Assembly: GCF_963662255.1 (NCBI RefSeq)
Contig: NC_085046.1
Span: 52,608,570 to 52,672,569, forward strand
Reading direction: 5' to 3'
Length of the DNA: 64,000 bases
From: Cinclus cinclus
Lineage: Eukaryota > Chordata > Aves > Passeriformes > Cinclidae
Below are positions 26,040-37,168 of this stretch, in pieces. The notes under the pieces are model-generated. The model saw only the letters and a program-made list of their open reading frames with translations, did not search any database and was not told where the DNA came from. Within the stretch, counting starts at the first letter, position 1, and each line of letters begins with the position of its first letter. The translations under genes and the position numbers were made by a program.

Positions 26040-26670
26040 CTCTGGGACAGCTGCGCAGCTGCGCGAGGCATGCGGGCTACCCTTTTGCACTCCGGGTTGA
26101 TTTTAAATTTTATTTAAAAAAAAAAAATTATTTTCCGCGGTAACCCCGTCTGTGAGCCGCAGGTGAGGCCGGAGCGCCCGGAGCGCCGGCAGCCGCAGTG
26201 CCGAGGGCGGCCCCGAGGGGGCGCTGGCGGCCCGGCCCGCGCGGCGCCGGCTCCATCGCTCCCTCCGGATCCGCCGTGCCCTGCCGGGATCGCTCCCCTG
26301 CATCCTCACGTCGGGAAGCCGGCGCTGCTCGCCCCGCTGCTTGTCAGAGCCCTGCCTCCCGCCGCAGGCTCCGCTCCGCTCCGCTCCGCTCCCTGCTGCC
26401 GCCCGGAGCGATCGCCGCGCCCGCGGCTGGGGCACGGGGTGCTGTCCCGGGGGGACAATGGGGACGCCTCCCTTCCTGCGGTGGACGGAGGTCAGTGGCA
26501 AACTTGGCGTAGGGCGGCAAGTTTTTTCCATGCACCCGTTGTCCAGCTCCCTGTTTGGAGAGGAGAATCCACTGCATATGCCTGCGCCCGGGATTACAGA
26601 TTGTACTTCCTGGGAGGAGAGAGCTGGAGGAGCAGTGGGGTGCTCTGCCGGCACCCTGCGACGCTGCTGG
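26040..26670. promoter_or_regulatory. CpG island, candidate (possibly bidirectional) promoter
   Basis: This is the only dense CpG cluster in the window: runs such as GCGCGGCGCCGG and CCGCGCCCGCGG between about 26130 and 26470, set in AT-rich DNA. Known biology: such islands usually mark transcription starts. On the plus strand CCGCAG|GTGAGG (GT at 26163) is an excellent donor, and an ATG at 26458 has A at -3 and G at +4. On the minus strand an ATG at 26256-26254 also has purine -3 and G +4, heading a 42-codon frame. An A/T-rich stretch at 26099-26130 could act as a core-promoter element. I recognise no gene product on either strand, so a long noncoding RNA or an alternative first exon is as likely as a coding gene. 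Confidence 0.7.
26368..26392. repeat. GCTCC pentanucleotide repeat x5
   Basis: Five uninterrupted GCTCC units inside the CpG island. Such GC-rich short repeats in a candidate promoter are prone to length variation. Confidence 0.9.
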
Positions 26671-26727
26671 GCTTGTACGGAGCTGCAAAAACCGTGCTTA
26701 AATACTTTGTTTATCAAGGGGATATAG
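26458..26727 (+). CDS. Hypothetical 89-codon ORF in CpG island (doubtful)
   Basis: It begins at an ATG in strong Kozak context (A at -3, G at +4) inside the island and ends at a TGA at 26725-26727. The peptide starts MGTPPFLRW and is Cys-, Gly- and Ser-rich with no recognisable domain, signal peptide or membrane segment. Another forward frame (26163-26789) and a minus frame (26774-26103) are open across the same DNA, as expected of GC-rich sequence. A donor-like GAG|GTCAGT near 26490 would cut the ORF early if used. I list it only because of its position and start context. Confidence 0.15.
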   Translation: MGTPPFLRWTEVSGKLGVGRQVFSMHPLSSSLFGEENPLHMPAPGITDCTSWEERAGGAVGCSAGTLRRCWACTELQKPCLNTLFIKGI

Positions 26728-26829
26728 CTGCAACGATATGTCATTGCGAGAATCTCAGAGGGTTTTCTCAGCAAGACTATCTGGAGTAAAATTTCTTTTT
26801 AAAAAAGTACTATCAGGGATCAAATGAGA

Positions 26830-29800
26830 CGCCTTCTCCGTGTCTCGCTTCTCCCACACGGTGTTTGAAGGGAAAGAGAAGCATAGGAAACGGGCAAACA
26901 CAGATTAATCCCTTCCTGCCAAAATTCCCCTTAGAAAACACTTCCGTCTCTTACTTTTACCATTAGACTCTTCGGCTGCTTTGCTGGGTTGATTTGATGC
27001 ATTGATTCTATTATGGCAGAGCTTGCAAAGAGTGAAAGAACATGAAATATAGTCCCCCAAAGAGCAGATGTCTCGGGCTAGGAAGATTCGTACAGACTAG
27101 CAGCAGAAAGAGAGCACTAGCAAGTATGCTAAATAAAAGCAGATACCAATCATAAACAATTACATATGTGCTTAAAAATTCTCCTCCTGACATCTTTACA
27201 TTTGCTGGTGGAAGTCACCTTATGAATATCAGCAGATGAATTATTCTATATGGGTAAAGAGTTGAAAAAGCAAAGGACATCTCACTTTTTCCTTTAACCT
27301 TGGGGAATATAAAAGATCTGGCTCTTGCATCTCTTTCGAGAATACAGTGACTGTAAGGGAAAAACTCATATGCATTGGAAGGCTTCTGAATACATCTAAA
27401 TAACAGGCATATCAATGAAATGCCAGACTTTGGCTGAACGATAACCCATATATAAATCATACGGTGCACTGTTTACCTTGAATATATGCTGAACTGCAAA
27501 TCTAGCTCTACTGGGGATTTTGCATAAGTGGACCAAAACAGACTGGTTTAAGAAGTACATCTGCTTCATCCTTTTTTTGTTTTTTTGTGCAAGCAGAGCT
27601 AAACTGATGGTCTGAAACCTGCAATGGAAACTGGGAATCTGTTTATATTCTGTCTAGAAGTGCATCTCTGTTTATTTGTTTGTAGTTAGAACTAATATCT
27701 TGTGGTCATCCAAGTATTAATTCTAAATAATATTTGCCGTGAATGTAATTGCCTTTCTGAGTAACACATACTCTCTTGCAATCAGTCTAGCTTTCTGAGA
27801 AGGTATTAATTATTCTCACTTCTTAGCTGAACAGTTTCAGTGCATAACTTTCAGCCTGCGGTTTGATTGCAAACTCTCTCCTTTGAATATTCGTTATGCA
27901 TCTCGGATGTCTAAACATACAGCGCGGTATTGTTTCTGGCTGCTGAGCGTGTGACTCAGATTTTTAAGCAGTAGATGGATAATTGGCAAGTAACAAACTT
28001 TCAATACAAATTAATCATTCTGGCATCATGGAAAATGCAGGATTCTCAAGGATTTCCAGAAATACCTACTGGCTATATGAATATTCTGAAATAATGAATA
28101 GCATTACTCACAGCCAACTGAAGTTGGCTGTCAGCTTGGCAGTCATGCCTGCAAAGTATTTTTGAATAAGGTTTATGCTTGTTTGTTTTTTGCTGTTCAG
28201 CTAGAACAAGTGCTATCACTTCCTAACTCGTGATGAATTCAGTGGTGCCAAACCCTGTGATTTTTATCGCAGGTCTCGTGATACTTGATGGTTTTTTTCC
28301 CTGTAACTTCTCATTCCCAGAGATATTTAATTAGGTGAGAATCTCAGTTTTCATTTTTATAGAAATCAGTTTCTACTCCTCAGACTGTGAAGAAGTTTGA
28401 AAGTATGACCCAGGGGCATTCTAAAGACAACCACAAACCCCAGGAAAAATAAAAATGTTTCCAACTTATTTTTTCTTTTCTTTTCTTTTGTTTTTTTTTC
28501 TCTCATGGCAGTTCCTTAAATATCTGATTCCTGATTCATGACTTCTGAATATTTAAGGATGGGACTACCCTTAATGAATTTTCCCCTTGCCCTCCCTAAG
28601 TTTAAAATATCGATGCATTTTCTTCAAAGGGGAGGACTTATTGCTGTGGAGCCACAGTGAGGCTACATGAACACAGCTCATAGCACTCCCTCACCACCTG
28701 TACTCTCAACTCAGCCCAACTGTGATTTGAATGCATTTTTTGCTTCATGTTATTCCTCTCAAAGGTCAAATTCTTTTTTTCCCAAGTGCAATGAGACCCA
28801 TTACACACTGTGATGTTACAAGGTGACCCTCCCTACGGCCTGAAATTGGAGAACCATTGCCTTCTCAGGATAACTTGCCATGAACAGCAAAGAGTGAAGC
28901 TTTGCATGACCAGCCTTGTATGATGTGGGGGAATGCAGGCATTTGTAAGAAAATTTTTCAGTTACAGGAACAGGAGATCATCAGGCCGTTCACAGATGAA
29001 TATTCCTTGAAAATTACACTCACCATCAAATAGTCCCCTCTCATCCCACTTTTTACTTAATAACGCATGAAATGTTCCCAGTTTCTGTGACTGTGCATGC
29101 TGTTTGTAAGTGTTTCCAAAAGGAAAAGTGTGTATTACTGCTAGGATAAGTAACATACAGTTGATAGGTTTTTCAAACTCTTTGATTACATGTTTTCAGA
29201 GCTTGTTGAAAAGCAGTATTTACAGTTTTTGAGGATTTCTTTCATTTTTTAGAAATTTGACTTTGTTCCAATTGGCCTGAAAACTCCTTTATTTTAAAAA
29301 TTCCTATGAATTGGAAAAACATTCTCCAGAGACATTGGCAAGGGATGTCTCATGCACCAGTCAAACTGAGGAGAAGGTCTGTCTGATTTTTCAGCCTCTT
29401 ATCCACCCTCCCAGATATTTTGCTGGTCTCTTTCCCTGATGCCAAGCCATGGTGCCACCATCCCTGTAACGCAGCCCAGCCTCGCTCTGGCCTGGGCATT
29501 CCTGGCCTTCCTCATCTTTCTTCTCCTTCACCATCCTCCTCACTACTGCAACTCTCTGCAGGGTATGAGAGAAAGTATTTAGAAACAGAAAATTCGCTTT
29601 GGGCCTCCTCCAAAACTGGTGGCTGTCCAGAGATACAGGTAGAACCTAGGAGAGGGGGACAGCTCTCTCCCTGGCTTGCAAGAAGACATATTTAGCAAAG
29701 ATGGGGCTTTTCCTTCCTCCCCTAGGGGCCCTTTCTAGGAAAATTGATGATGAAATGAATGATTGCTACTGATCCTGCTATTTATCCCTAATCTGAAGGA

Positions 29801-30562
29801 AATACCCTGGTTTACTAAAAGGGGTAATTTAGAAAATAAAATTATTTTGTCACAGAACAGAAGGCTGAAAAGGTATCTGGCTCAACTAAACCCAAAAGAC
29901 AAACACATTTCTTGCCCTGGCCTGCATCTCTTCTTTGACCTAAATGACATCTTCTGCATCCTGACTTTCCCTTAACTTGTGAGAAGTTTTGATCCTGATC
30001 TGGCCATTGCAGTTGAAATGGGAAGGGGAAAAAATTGCGAGTAAGGGAAAGGCTCTATAAAAGAGACTATAGTGGAAGGAAATTAAAGATAAGGAGAGCT
30101 ATGAGGGACTCACTGTTGAAATGCACATTTCACTGACAGGGCCTTCACTACAAGGAATGATAAAAAGGAGCAGGGGGAATATCCTGCATACATGGGAAGT
30201 CAGAGGGCTTTCTTCTAAGTACAGGAAAAGGCACTGAGTGTGACAGAAGACCTGGAGCCCTCTCTCCTTCTCAGTCACCCACAGTATGAATGGATATCAT
30301 CTTGGGTGCATTTGTCCAAAATCTTTTCCCCACCAGCTGGTTGGTTTGCATAGTGAGTCTGTGTGATGATGCAGGGGTGCTCATTCCCTCTTACCATGGT
30401 GTCCGATTATGTGACAGCCACCTGTGTTCTGGCAATACAAGTGCCTGTGTTCTCACTCGGTGAGTCAGGAAATCATCCCCCGTCCTCTGTGCATAAGTTA
30501 AAAAATGCTGATTTAATGTTTTTGGGGGATTTGACTAGAGTATTTGCTAGGTTTCTTTCTAG
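26830..30562. other. Unique sequence downstream of the CpG island
   Basis: No gene recognised. The stretch about 27840-27985 carries unusually many CpG-containing and factor-site-like words (TGACTCA near 27953, ATGCAT near 27896) for this AT-rich setting and could be a conserved control element. That is inference only. A TTTTC-type pyrimidine repeat lies at 28468-28502. Confidence 0.45.
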
Positions 30563-30604
30563 TCAAAACAAAACAAAGCAAAACAAAACAAAACAAAATA
30601 AAAC
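30563..30604. repeat. CAAAA microsatellite
   Basis: Eight or so units of CAAAA with single-base variants (one CAAAG), then AT-rich sequence. A simple repeat; no retroposon body is seen next to it. Confidence 0.9.
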
Positions 30605-30778
30605 CCCCAAACCACATTGCCAGATGCTACACTGCTAGTATATTATAAAACAAAGAGAGCTGTAATTTTATCACAGATACATCTGGGACAGGGCTGATGG
30701 AATCAGGCTGAGGAGTCAGAGCCTTCAAAGAGACCACGAAAGAGGCCACTCAATAAGCCTATTTTTTTTTTATATGAT

Positions 30779-30846
30779 TAGAGATGGTTAAGCATATGAA
30801 TTTGTATCACAAAATAAGATCCTGGGTTCTCTTCCTGATGAGGCAC
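30779..30846 (+). repeat. MIR-type SINE relic, tRNA-related head
   Basis: The phrases 'gatggttaagcatatgaa' and 'gatcctgggttct', followed by cctgatgaggcac, follow the order of the MIR 5' tRNA-derived part. The conserved core and 3' L2-like tail are not visible downstream. It is not a functional tRNA: no acceptor or T-stem pairing. Confidence 0.55.
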
Positions 30847-33800
30847 AAAAAGCAATGTTTAAATGGGAAATGTTGGAAGTTGCTGGCCTGATCCCCATGT
30901 CCCATGTGCCTACCACAGTGACTCATGGAAGCTGTGGTTCTCATGATCTGCTCTCCTCCAGGGCTGGCGCCCCCCATTCAGATGACTCTTTCCATCATGA
31001 GCTGCGGGAGTCCAAATAAAAAGAATATTGTGGTGCACTGTGGAAAATGTGTTGAAGCCTAAGAGCCAAAGAGGAAGGAGAGGGGGGGCTCACAGCGCTT
31101 GAATTACTGCTCCCATGAGACAATGGGACTAAGAAGATGACTGGGAAATGAGGCTGAAAAGAGACACTATGATTTTTGTTATGACCACTTTTTGTGAGTT
31201 GTCTTAGCAAATCCTGGAGCTAAAAATTTTAGTTTTTGTGACAGGAAATAAAAAACTTCTGAGAAAATCAAAACTTTCTCATGGAAGGCGCATTTGGCAG
31301 AATTCACATTTTCCTTTAGCAAAAGTGGTAACGCTTCAATGGGCTTCTTTCTGATCTGTTCTGCTTCCCATATTTAGCCCTGTTTCAAGTGGGACTGAGC
31401 ATGGGGTGTAGTTGCTGCCTCCACAACTACACTTATGCAGATGCCTAATTAACAAGTTTGATCAGCTGTCACTGGGTTTCTCTCTGCAAATGTGCTTGCA
31501 ATTCTTTTTTGAAAATGCTGCTTTAGAAGTACTGATTCCCCAGAGGCTGAGCAGTAAGAATAGCACGATATTATGAGTGATGACATATGGTGTCCTTTCT
31601 CTTCCCTCTAGCTGAAGTTCTGAGCCCATATACTTGGCAGAGTGATGCAGCAAACCAGAAGAAGTCGAGTAGAACATATTTGCTAGAATTTCAGGCTTTT
31701 CCATGTAAGCTTCCGTGCGGAAATATGTAACTTGAGCATTCAAGTAGTCACAACAAAGCTTATTCTGGAGTTGCATAGCTTCTAGAGCAAAACACAAGAA
31801 TAGTCATTAAAAATTGATCCCTTTATGAGTTCCTGGTCTAGTGGACTTGTACAAATAATTCACAGGGTATCCACCATGCCATACCTCTGTGAGACATGCC
31901 AAGGCTTTCATTTTTGTTAAGCTGGGTGGGATCGAGGAATTTTCCATAAATCTGAGATCACAAACTTTGTATGAGTCTCTAATGTCATTTTGAGGGAAAA
32001 ACCCCCACCTGACCCCTACAAGGATGTTCTTGGAGGTGACTCAGTTGAACTTGAAGGTTCAGAGTACTAAAGCATCTTCCTTCCTCTTCCATATGGGCAG
32101 AAAGGGTGAGGTGGTACAAAGTTTGCTGACTTCATCATTCTTTTCCTTTTTTCCTCTTTATAAGTCACTCTCCTCCTTTAAATGGCTCCTTCCATCTTGA
32201 GTGGCACCAGTATAGTCAGATAGGAGAATGGTGTGCTGTGAGAAATGGAGTTCTGCTAGAGGTCCAAGTGTTTTAAGGGGGGAAAACCAACCTCTTAGGT
32301 GCTCTGCTTAGCCCCAGAAAGTAAAGGATGACTCTACCTTTGCTAACACTATGCAGGAAGTCACTCACCCACTGTCACGCTACCCGTGTGACATTTATTG
32401 TGAAATTTATTTTCTCTTTCCTGGGCAACAGCATTTTAAATATGATTGGCACTGAAGAGCAGAACACCATTGGACAGAGAATACCACTTTTCTCTTCTGA
32501 AAACAGGCAATATCTGTATGCTGCCCCATATATTTCCAATACACAGAGAACGTGCCACTAAGGCTCATGGAAGTTACAGTTCCTTACAATTACTCTGCTG
32601 TCCTCCCAACCTAACATTATGTTTCCATGTTTGACTTGGTCCAAGAGCTTCTTCAAGAGCTTTATGAAATTCCAAAGAGAAAGTGCCTGCAGTGTAAAAT
32701 TAGAAACAGGAAATGACCTATTCAATCATTTGGCCTTTGACCAAGAGTCACCTCCAATGGGGGTAACACTCACTTTCCCACTGACCAGAGAAGGCAGACA
32801 GGGCAAAGCAGATGGTTTGCTTTGATGAACTACTCCAAGTGACCAGGAACAGGGGCTGAAATGGCAGTTTGCTCATTTTATAGATACATGGATTACTTAA
32901 TCGGAGTAAATTAATCTTAATGATTTTTCTCTCCTGAGTAAGTAAGTAACAGAGAACAGTAATAGAGAACAGAAACATATAGATGACAGGCAAAACAAAG
33001 GAAATTTGCAAATAAGGAGGAGAGATTTGAACTGGCTTATAAGAGACAGTGGGCTTTATCCGCTAAAGAAAACAAGAATGGTTTTTAGAATTATGAGTTT
33101 GGCAGTTCATTTTCTGTTCTTTGCACTGAAACTGTGAGTCTTATTTGGGCCATGAAACTGCTAAGGAAACGTGAAATGCTACCGCAAGAATAAATGCAAT
33201 AAAATCTGAAAGGCAGTAGGGGAAAGAACATATTTTGTAGGCTTTGTTCCATATAAATGAGTGACTAAAACTTGGAATAGATAACTTGCTTAGCATTTCC
33301 ATCTCTTGGGTTCACAATGAAAATTCTCGAGCTCTCCATAACTCTTTTAGATAAATTAGGACATATCCAAGTTAAACAGGCAGATATTATAACATGGAAA
33401 AATTTCAAGAGTTCAGTGTAAGTAAGAGGAATCAGGAAGCTGAACTGGGAAGATACCCAGATTTGCAGATCTGGAAACAGGGTGGGGGAGAGGAAAACAG
33501 CTTGAAGCAAGATGGATGAGACCAATAAACACTTTGTATGCTTGACCAGTGAGAGAAGAGAGCTGTTTCTTATCCCATTTTTGTAAGGTAACTTGATTTC
33601 TCCAGGTGGAAAAGCTTCTCATTGAATGAGAGCAGTCTTTGAGTATCACTAATATTGGGTAGCCCAAGAATAATGAACAGTGTCCGTGTATTTTTCCTGT
33701 TTGGGAGTGATTTAATTTTGGTTTTTCTTAATTTATAAGTACTTTTTCTGCAGTCACCTTTATTGTTTTATCCAGGGAGAGATACAGTGTATCACTGGAG

Positions 33801-35339
33801 AAGTGAAAGTACAAAAAAAGTAACCTAGCCTATTAAAAAATGGCTCAGTTTCATCAGGCCTTTCTTTTAGAACTGGACATTTGAGGAGGTGTGCATGTTC
33901 TTAAAGGGATATGGAGACCCCATAATTTGGTGGCAAATGGTAAAGGCTAGGGCCCTGTGCTTTTGTGATACAGGGTGGTCTGTTGCCTTTATGTGCACAA
34001 TTGCAAACATCAGGAAGAGAACAGGGCATGACTCAATCTGCAGAATGAGCTACGTGACCAGCAGCAAAACTCACAGAGTTCCCTCTGCCCTCCCTTTTTA
34101 TAGGAGTTTCCATGTTTTGGGGAGGAAAGGATAAAGAATAGCTAATTACCTTGAATGGTTCATTCTGCAGCAGAGAATGGAAATTAAGTCTGTATGTGAG
34201 TTTGGCACTGGGAGAACAGAGGATGCAGAGGCAGCTGAGAAGCAGTTCTGAAGTTTGGTTTGGTGTGATTCGAACCTGTGAGAAGTGGATACTGTCATTT
34301 CTGTCATTATTTTTATTGTTTACAGGGGAAAATAGGTTGGGCACATAGAGCTCTCTGAGTTGTCTTACACAGAGAGCCTGGGGAGTCCCACAGGAACAAG
34401 GCTTACCCTTGCTACCTCCTCTGCCCCACCCACTGCCGCTCTTTCACACCACTCAACTCCAGGTGCTCTCTTTTCTGGAGGGAAAGGGAAACTGCTGGAG
34501 ACTCCTCAAGAGACATTGGACCTTCTTTCCTTGTGCTTGGAGAATAGGGGCAGAACACTGGACTGCTTTTTCTTGCCCTAGTCCCAAAGAGCGAGAAGCA
34601 GATGAAGGTCTTCACTCTTCTGTCCTTCAGGGTAAGGTGGAATCTGGGAGCAGAGCTTGTGCCTCTGCTTGCTGGTGAGCATAGTACACTGTGCTCAGAG
34701 GAGGTTTCCCCTGTTATCCCTGCAGAGAGTGCTGGGGGCAAGGGGAACACAGCTACCTGTCCCACTGGGTGATGGTCCTGGCTCCAGTGCCAGCTGAGAA
34801 CCAGAGGAGTAGTGCTGCACAGGAACCAGTCAGCATGTGGCCAGCTAGGGATGCAGGGAACCCAGACACCAAGTTAACTGCTGTTCAGGCACTTCAATTC
34901 ACATATTCAACAGTCCTGAAGAGTACAGAAACAGCCTCAGTTCCAAGCTGTCCCTTTTTTGTGTCAGGTAATTTAATTTCTTCCTGGAGGGACCAACGTT
35001 CAGATGATGAAAAGCCTTTGTCTTTGCATGGGGCTGTGTGAGATGGCAGCAGATGAAATCTCCCAGAATCAAAGAAAACATGACCACCAGCTAGGTCCAA
35101 GTTACCATCCTTTGGATTTCTGTGCAGACTGCAGCTGTCCTGCTGGTGCCCTTTCCAAAATCAAAGCCCTCTACTCTGACAGCCAGTTAGTGGGACTACA
35201 GCTGCCTCTTGGAGAGAAGTGAAACAAGCTGGCACGAGTTATCTTGTGTTCTCTCAATGGAAAGTTACATTTTCCTTCTATGACAGCATCTACTTGGGAT
35301 ACTAAAATAACTTTCCAGTGCCTAATTAAGCTTCCATAT
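30847..35339. other. Unique sequence, no gene seen
   Basis: No gene recognised. A moderately GC-richer patch at about 34360-34800 produces overlapping frames on both strands with no domains. At 34271-34280 'attcgaacct' looks like a reversed tRNA B-box but has no stem pairing. Confidence 0.5.
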
Positions 35340-35450
35340 CCTTATTGGGAAAACGATGGTGGTATAGAAGGATTGAGATCTGCCCACAGCAAATAAATGG
35401 GTAGTCAGGGGATACAGACCAAGAATCCTGACTCCGAGGGCCCCACAAGC
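35340..35450 (-). repeat. MIR-type SINE relic, inverted
   Basis: Read on the minus strand it gives the MIR order. On the plus strand one sees a gattgag phrase, 'tgcccacagcaaataaatgg', then 'accaagaatcctgactccga'. These correspond to the reversed core (the 'gtgaccttgggca' region) and the reversed tRNA part. It is strongly diverged and truncated. Confidence 0.6.
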
Positions 35451-35552
35451 CAGTAGCAGGCAATTCCAATTTGCCTAGATGTAGGAAGAAACACCTGCAG
35501 TGGACTGACTTTCATTCAGGGATTTAGGCCTGAATCTAAGGAAATATAATTT

Positions 35553-35590
35553 AAATAAATAAATATACATATATATATATATATTTATTT
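35553..35590. repeat. AT-rich imperfect palindrome / AT microsatellite
   Basis: AAATAAATAAATATA, a TA-alternating centre, then TATATTTATTT. The arms are complementary, so the strand could fold into a cruciform or hairpin. This is a typical source of length variation. Confidence 0.8.
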
Positions 35591-37093
35591 GGCATTGGTA
35601 ACTGTTCTTAAAAAAACATAAAGGCACCAAAGCTCATCATAATTGTTTCTGTAATTTCTCTCCCAGATTTTTTTTTTTTTTTAACAAAACAAGTAATTTT
35701 TTTTTTCTTTTTGATGCAGTCATCTGTCCTGGGAATAGAACAGGGTCAGGGAAAGTATGACAGTATAACAGAAAAAAAATTCCTTTCCAGATACTGTGGA
35801 AAAAAATCTGCCAAGTCTAACGATTATTTTCTATAGTGCTAGTCAATATACAGGGACAGCAAAGTTCAGCCATATATTCTGAATTTACACTTCTATTTTG
35901 ATGGATCAAAAGGTTTAAACTACTCTTTCTCTCCCCCTTCCCTCCTCACTTTCATTCTCTGCTGTCTTTTATTTTTGCTGCATTGAAAAACCATGTTATA
36001 ACTTTAATCGATCAGAAAAATCATTGTCTGCAGCAGAATTTGTAATGGAGGACTTTCCTCTGGTCTTGTCTATGAATAGATTTAAAAGACAACAAATAAA
36101 TTATCTGGGATTAGTTGTTGATCACTTAAACTCGATGTTCTTATTCATAATTCATGCAGCGTTTCCATTCATGCTATTTATATGTGTATGTGTAGCACTT
36201 CAAGTGTAATCACCAAAAAGTAAAATTTAAAGGCATGCTTATGTATCTATAGGAAAGGTTTTATGTATAACACTTCTGGATACTTGAGTTTTACAGAACT
36301 GTTTCTTCACTGAAGTTGATGGAGTTAGTCTTGTACATATCAGGATATTAGGATCCCCTTGTTCAAGTAGTCCAGGAATACTGATGTTTTTGGCATTAGC
36401 AAGGTGATGCCACAGTTGCATCAAGGCTGCAAGAAACTTATTAAATTGTAAACATAATGAGATTCTTGAGTTGAACCTTGAATGAAGTTATATTGTAGAT
36501 GTGTGGAAATAGTTTTACTTGTGGGTAGAAAAGATATGCATGGGGATATACGACCTTGCAAAGGTAGCATTTAAGTTAAATAAAATCACTGAAATTAGGT
36601 TTTCCTGCTCAAGTAATTTGGTATTACCTCTTAAAAAAGTAATAAAAAATTAGGCTCTATTGCTTAGAGGCCCTGACTAGAAGTACATTGCAGACTGCTA
36701 ATTCATCAAAATAGGTTTGTTTTGGCTTTTTTTGTTGTTGTTGTTTTGGTTTGGTTGATCTTTAAGTTTTATAATTTTAAAGCTTGCCTCCCCTTTGTAC
36801 CAAACGTATTAAACAAAATTAAATACAAGCAATGGTATCTGTTCTGGCTGCTGATCCATTCCACCTGGCAGATAGATTTATTCTGTGCTTGAGTCTAATT
36901 TCTTATTGACCTTAGAAACTCAACTGTCAAGAGCTAAGAAATTTGTGTATTTTTTCTAAAGATGAATGGTGTATCAATTACCATGTAATTACATTACAAA
37001 AGAAATATGGGACTTTGTAAGTATTTGTAAGGCTTACTTTTATTGCCACCTAAATTCATGAAGTTAATGTAAAGATTCTTGTGATTTTCACAG
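35591..37093. other. AT-rich unique sequence, no gene seen
   Basis: T-runs at 35668-35682 and 35697-35706, and a GTT repeat near 36733-36744. Nothing coding is recognised. Confidence 0.5.
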
Positions 37094-37166
37094 GCCTTGG
37101 GGCAGCTCTTGTAAATACCTGCAAAAACACTCCAGGATCCTTCCAACAGAATGTACTATAGTCATG
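37094..37166 (+). other. Candidate internal exon, 73 bases
   Basis: Preceded by 'attcttgtgattttcacag' (AG at 37092-37093) and followed by ATG|GTGAGTATC (GT at 37167-37168), a near-ideal donor. One forward frame is open right through with phase 1 at the left edge, reading WGSSCKYLQKHSRILP and ending in Met at the junction. I do not recognise the peptide. No partner exon with matching phase is visible nearby, so it could be part of a long noncoding transcript, an exon of a large gene spanning the window, or chance. Confidence 0.3.
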
Positions 37167-37168
37167 GT

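Noticed and set aside
26103..26774. Long ORFs on both strands through the CpG island (up to 223 codons)
   Set aside because: GC-rich DNA has few stops. The frames overlap each other, are Arg/Pro/Ala-rich low-complexity and match no domain. Only the promoter-like character is supported.
34250..34300. tRNA gene on the minus strand suggested by a reversed GGTTCGAATC word
   Set aside because: The bases on either side do not form a T-stem and no acceptor, D or anticodon arms can be drawn.
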